Shown: positions 23,901-24,141 of the stretch, one piece after another
Layout: each line of letters opens with the position of its first letter
Position numbering within the stretch: position 1 is the stretch's first letter
Assembly: GCA_002430125.1 (NCBI GenBank)
Contig: DJBQ01000177.1
Coordinates: forward strand, 1 to 24,141
Direction of reading: 5' to 3'
Origin: Rhodobacterales bacterium UBA5972
GTDB lineage: Bacteria; Pseudomonadota; Alphaproteobacteria; Rhodobacterales; Rhodobacteraceae
DNA length: 24,141 nt
The notes under the pieces: model-generated
The model's input: the letters and a program-made list of their open reading frames with translations, nothing else
Databases searched by the model: none
Told to the model about the DNA's origin: nothing
Position numbers and translations under genes: made by a program

Positions 23901-24141
23901 GGCCTTTGCGCAAGCGCTTGCAAAGTCGACGTTTTCGCTGAGGAAACCATATCCCGGATGCACGGCATCGCACCCTGTGGCAATAGCGGCGGAAACCACG
24001 GCGTCTAGGTCCAAATAAGCTGCGGGGCCGCGACCCGGCAGGGCCACCGCGTTTTCAGCTGCCCCAACATGAAGGCTGTCTGCATCGTCAGTGGCAAAGA
24101 GCATGACCGCACGCAACTCCATATCCCTAACTGCATGGGCA
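20964..24141 (-). CDS. Single-chain acyl-CoA carboxylase (BC-BCCP-CT fusion), N terminus cut by window edge
   Basis: This ATP- and biotin-dependent carboxylase holds all activities in one chain. The first in-window ATG is at 24122, but the frame continues to the edge as A-H-A-V-R-D before it, matching the usual start of biotin carboxylase, so roughly 15-25 residues are missing. Numbering from that internal Met: biotin carboxylase about 1-425 (HPGYGFLSEN 55-64, GGGGRGMR 137-144, EANPRLQVEH 262-271), biotin carrier about 444-512 with biotinyl K479 in EAMKM, and carboxyltransferase about 545-1052 with EGGGGRPGD 669-677 and GGMGLEGAVRLGY 964-976. This order and size (about 1070 residues) match the single-chain long-chain acyl-CoA carboxylases. 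Acetyl-, propionyl- or a longer acyl-CoA could be the substrate. It is convergent with the acyl-CoA operon. Confidence 0.92.
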   Translation of the reverse strand, partial: AHAVRDMELRAVMLFATDDADSLHVGAAENAVALPGRGPAAYLDLDAVVSAAIATGCDAVHPGYGFLSENVDFASACAKAGLVFIGPDPAALAQLGDKVAAIELAKSLNVPVIAGLTGGFTADQATAFLTTCPDGIILKAANGGGGRGMRVVQDPNGVTKAIAEVSAEALAAFGDGTIFVEQLVTNARHIEVQVLGDSTSVCHLWERDCSLQRRHQKVIEIAPAPKLDSAIRQSMLSAACKIAQAIGLRGLATIEFLLDQTGNYYFIEANPRLQVEHTITEMITGIDLVQAQIKLADGASLKGLGLHQDQIPAPIGTAIQMRISCERLLENGSVKPTGGVLRAYVPPGGPGIRVDGAGFVGMKTNPAYDGLLAKLIVHSAQGIEPALRRAKRALGDFKFEGVETNKPVLAALLDWPELGLGQSDTGLIAARLQTLVLAQNAVVDLAPVSKGAISAPMQGTVLSLSVTVGEVVAKGARMATLEAMKMQHAIVAPYAARVLAVSVTTPATVPEGAPLFMLEELPDDAGIAPREKNADPNFIRSDLAELQARRDLTKDAARPDAVKKRHALGKRMARENIADLCDPDTFVEFGDMTFAAQRARRTVDDLIKNTPADGLVTGFGRINGTDFGPEKARCAVMAYDYTVLAGTQGVMNHAKKDRILDLAYRQKTPLIFYCEGGGGRPGDVDAEATSIAGLHLTTFWHHARLSGLVPVIGIGSGRVFAGNAALLGCCDVVIATRDSTIGMGGPAMIEGGGLGVFTPDEVGPSNVQAPNGVIDILVEDEVEATKVAKKYLGYFQGSMLEWQAPDPHALRHVVPENRLEVYDVHKAIDGIADEGSSLELRAQFAPGMVTIFARVEGRPVGILANNPLHLAGAIDSPCADKATRFVRLCDAFDIPIISLIDTPGMMVGPEVEKTALVRHCARLFLAAGNVTTPFMSIVLRKGYGLGAMVMAGGSFRTPLFIASWPSGEFGGMGLEGAVRLGYRRELEAVADPAERHALYENMVAAAYERGKALNAAAVLEIDTVIDPAETRAWIVAALEAAPLPEPRAGKKHSFVDAW

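Noticed and set aside
1..24141. Search for tRNA, rRNA, insertion sequences, CRISPR repeats, phage or defence genes.
   Set aside because: None seen. There is no transposase or integrase-like protein, no regular short direct repeat array and no cloverleaf that I could recognise by eye.

Overview
The window looks like a chromosomal segment of an alphaproteobacterium, most likely a marine Rhodobacteraceae (roseobacter-type) organism. This rests on gene families and styles of gene neighbourhood that I recognise, moderate GC by eye, AAGGA/GGAGG ribosome sites and frequent ATGA stop/start overlaps. It is an inference, because no rRNA or other marker gene is present. I see no tRNA, rRNA, insertion sequence, phage gene, integrase or CRISPR array. 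Coding density is very high and no gene-free stretch exceeds 300 bases; the longest is the divergent promoter region at 12701-12975.

Layout. (1) 1-5672, + strand: the last codons of an unidentified gene, an enolase-superfamily (mandelate racemase type) enzyme, a Na/phosphate-cotransporter-like protein with a PhoU-like tail, a glutamine-synthetase-family ligase and an iron-dependent alcohol dehydrogenase. (2) 5686-7460, - strand: pxpB and pxpC, two 5-oxoprolinase subunits, facing the alcohol dehydrogenase. They diverge from an alpha/beta hydrolase (7599-8453) that resembles eukaryotic maspardin (SPG21); a perfect 15-base palindrome lies between the two start sites. (3) 8469-12700, - strand: a two-gene RND efflux pump (adaptor then permease) with no outer-membrane channel in view. 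It diverges from a strictosidine-synthase/SMP-30-like beta-propeller gene, and the region between them holds two perfect inverted repeats. (4) 13985-14890: an SDR of the peroxisomal multifunctional-enzyme type, convergent with a Gfo/Idh/MocA oxidoreductase (14894-15853). (5) 15956-20951, + strand: a tight six-gene operon of Old Yellow Enzyme reductase, epoxide-hydrolase-like protein, histidine-phosphatase-like protein, ACAD10/11-type phosphotransferase, hotdog thioesterase and enoyl-CoA hydratase/isomerase family protein. (6) 20964 to the window end, - strand: a single-chain acyl-CoA carboxylase (biotin carboxylase, biotin carrier and carboxyltransferase domains fused), cut at its N terminus by the window edge.

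How they may work together. Regions 4-6 read as an acyl-CoA catabolic neighbourhood: a hydroxyacyl-CoA-type dehydrogenase, an ene-reductase, a hydrolase, a kinase of the family that phosphorylates hydroxyacyl-CoAs, a thioesterase, a crotonase and an acyl-CoA carboxylase. The substrate cannot be read from sequence. In region 1-2 the glutamine-synthetase-like ligase, the alcohol dehydrogenase and the 5-oxoprolinase subunits suggest a gamma-glutamyl route for an amine or amino alcohol, but the convergent arrangement and the absence of an aldehyde dehydrogenase and of pxpA leave this open.

Most enzymes belong to known families. The parts most worth checking are the kinase / variant-phosphatase / thioesterase / crotonase operon, the maspardin-like hydrolase with an intact catalytic triad, and several perfect dyads at divergent promoters.
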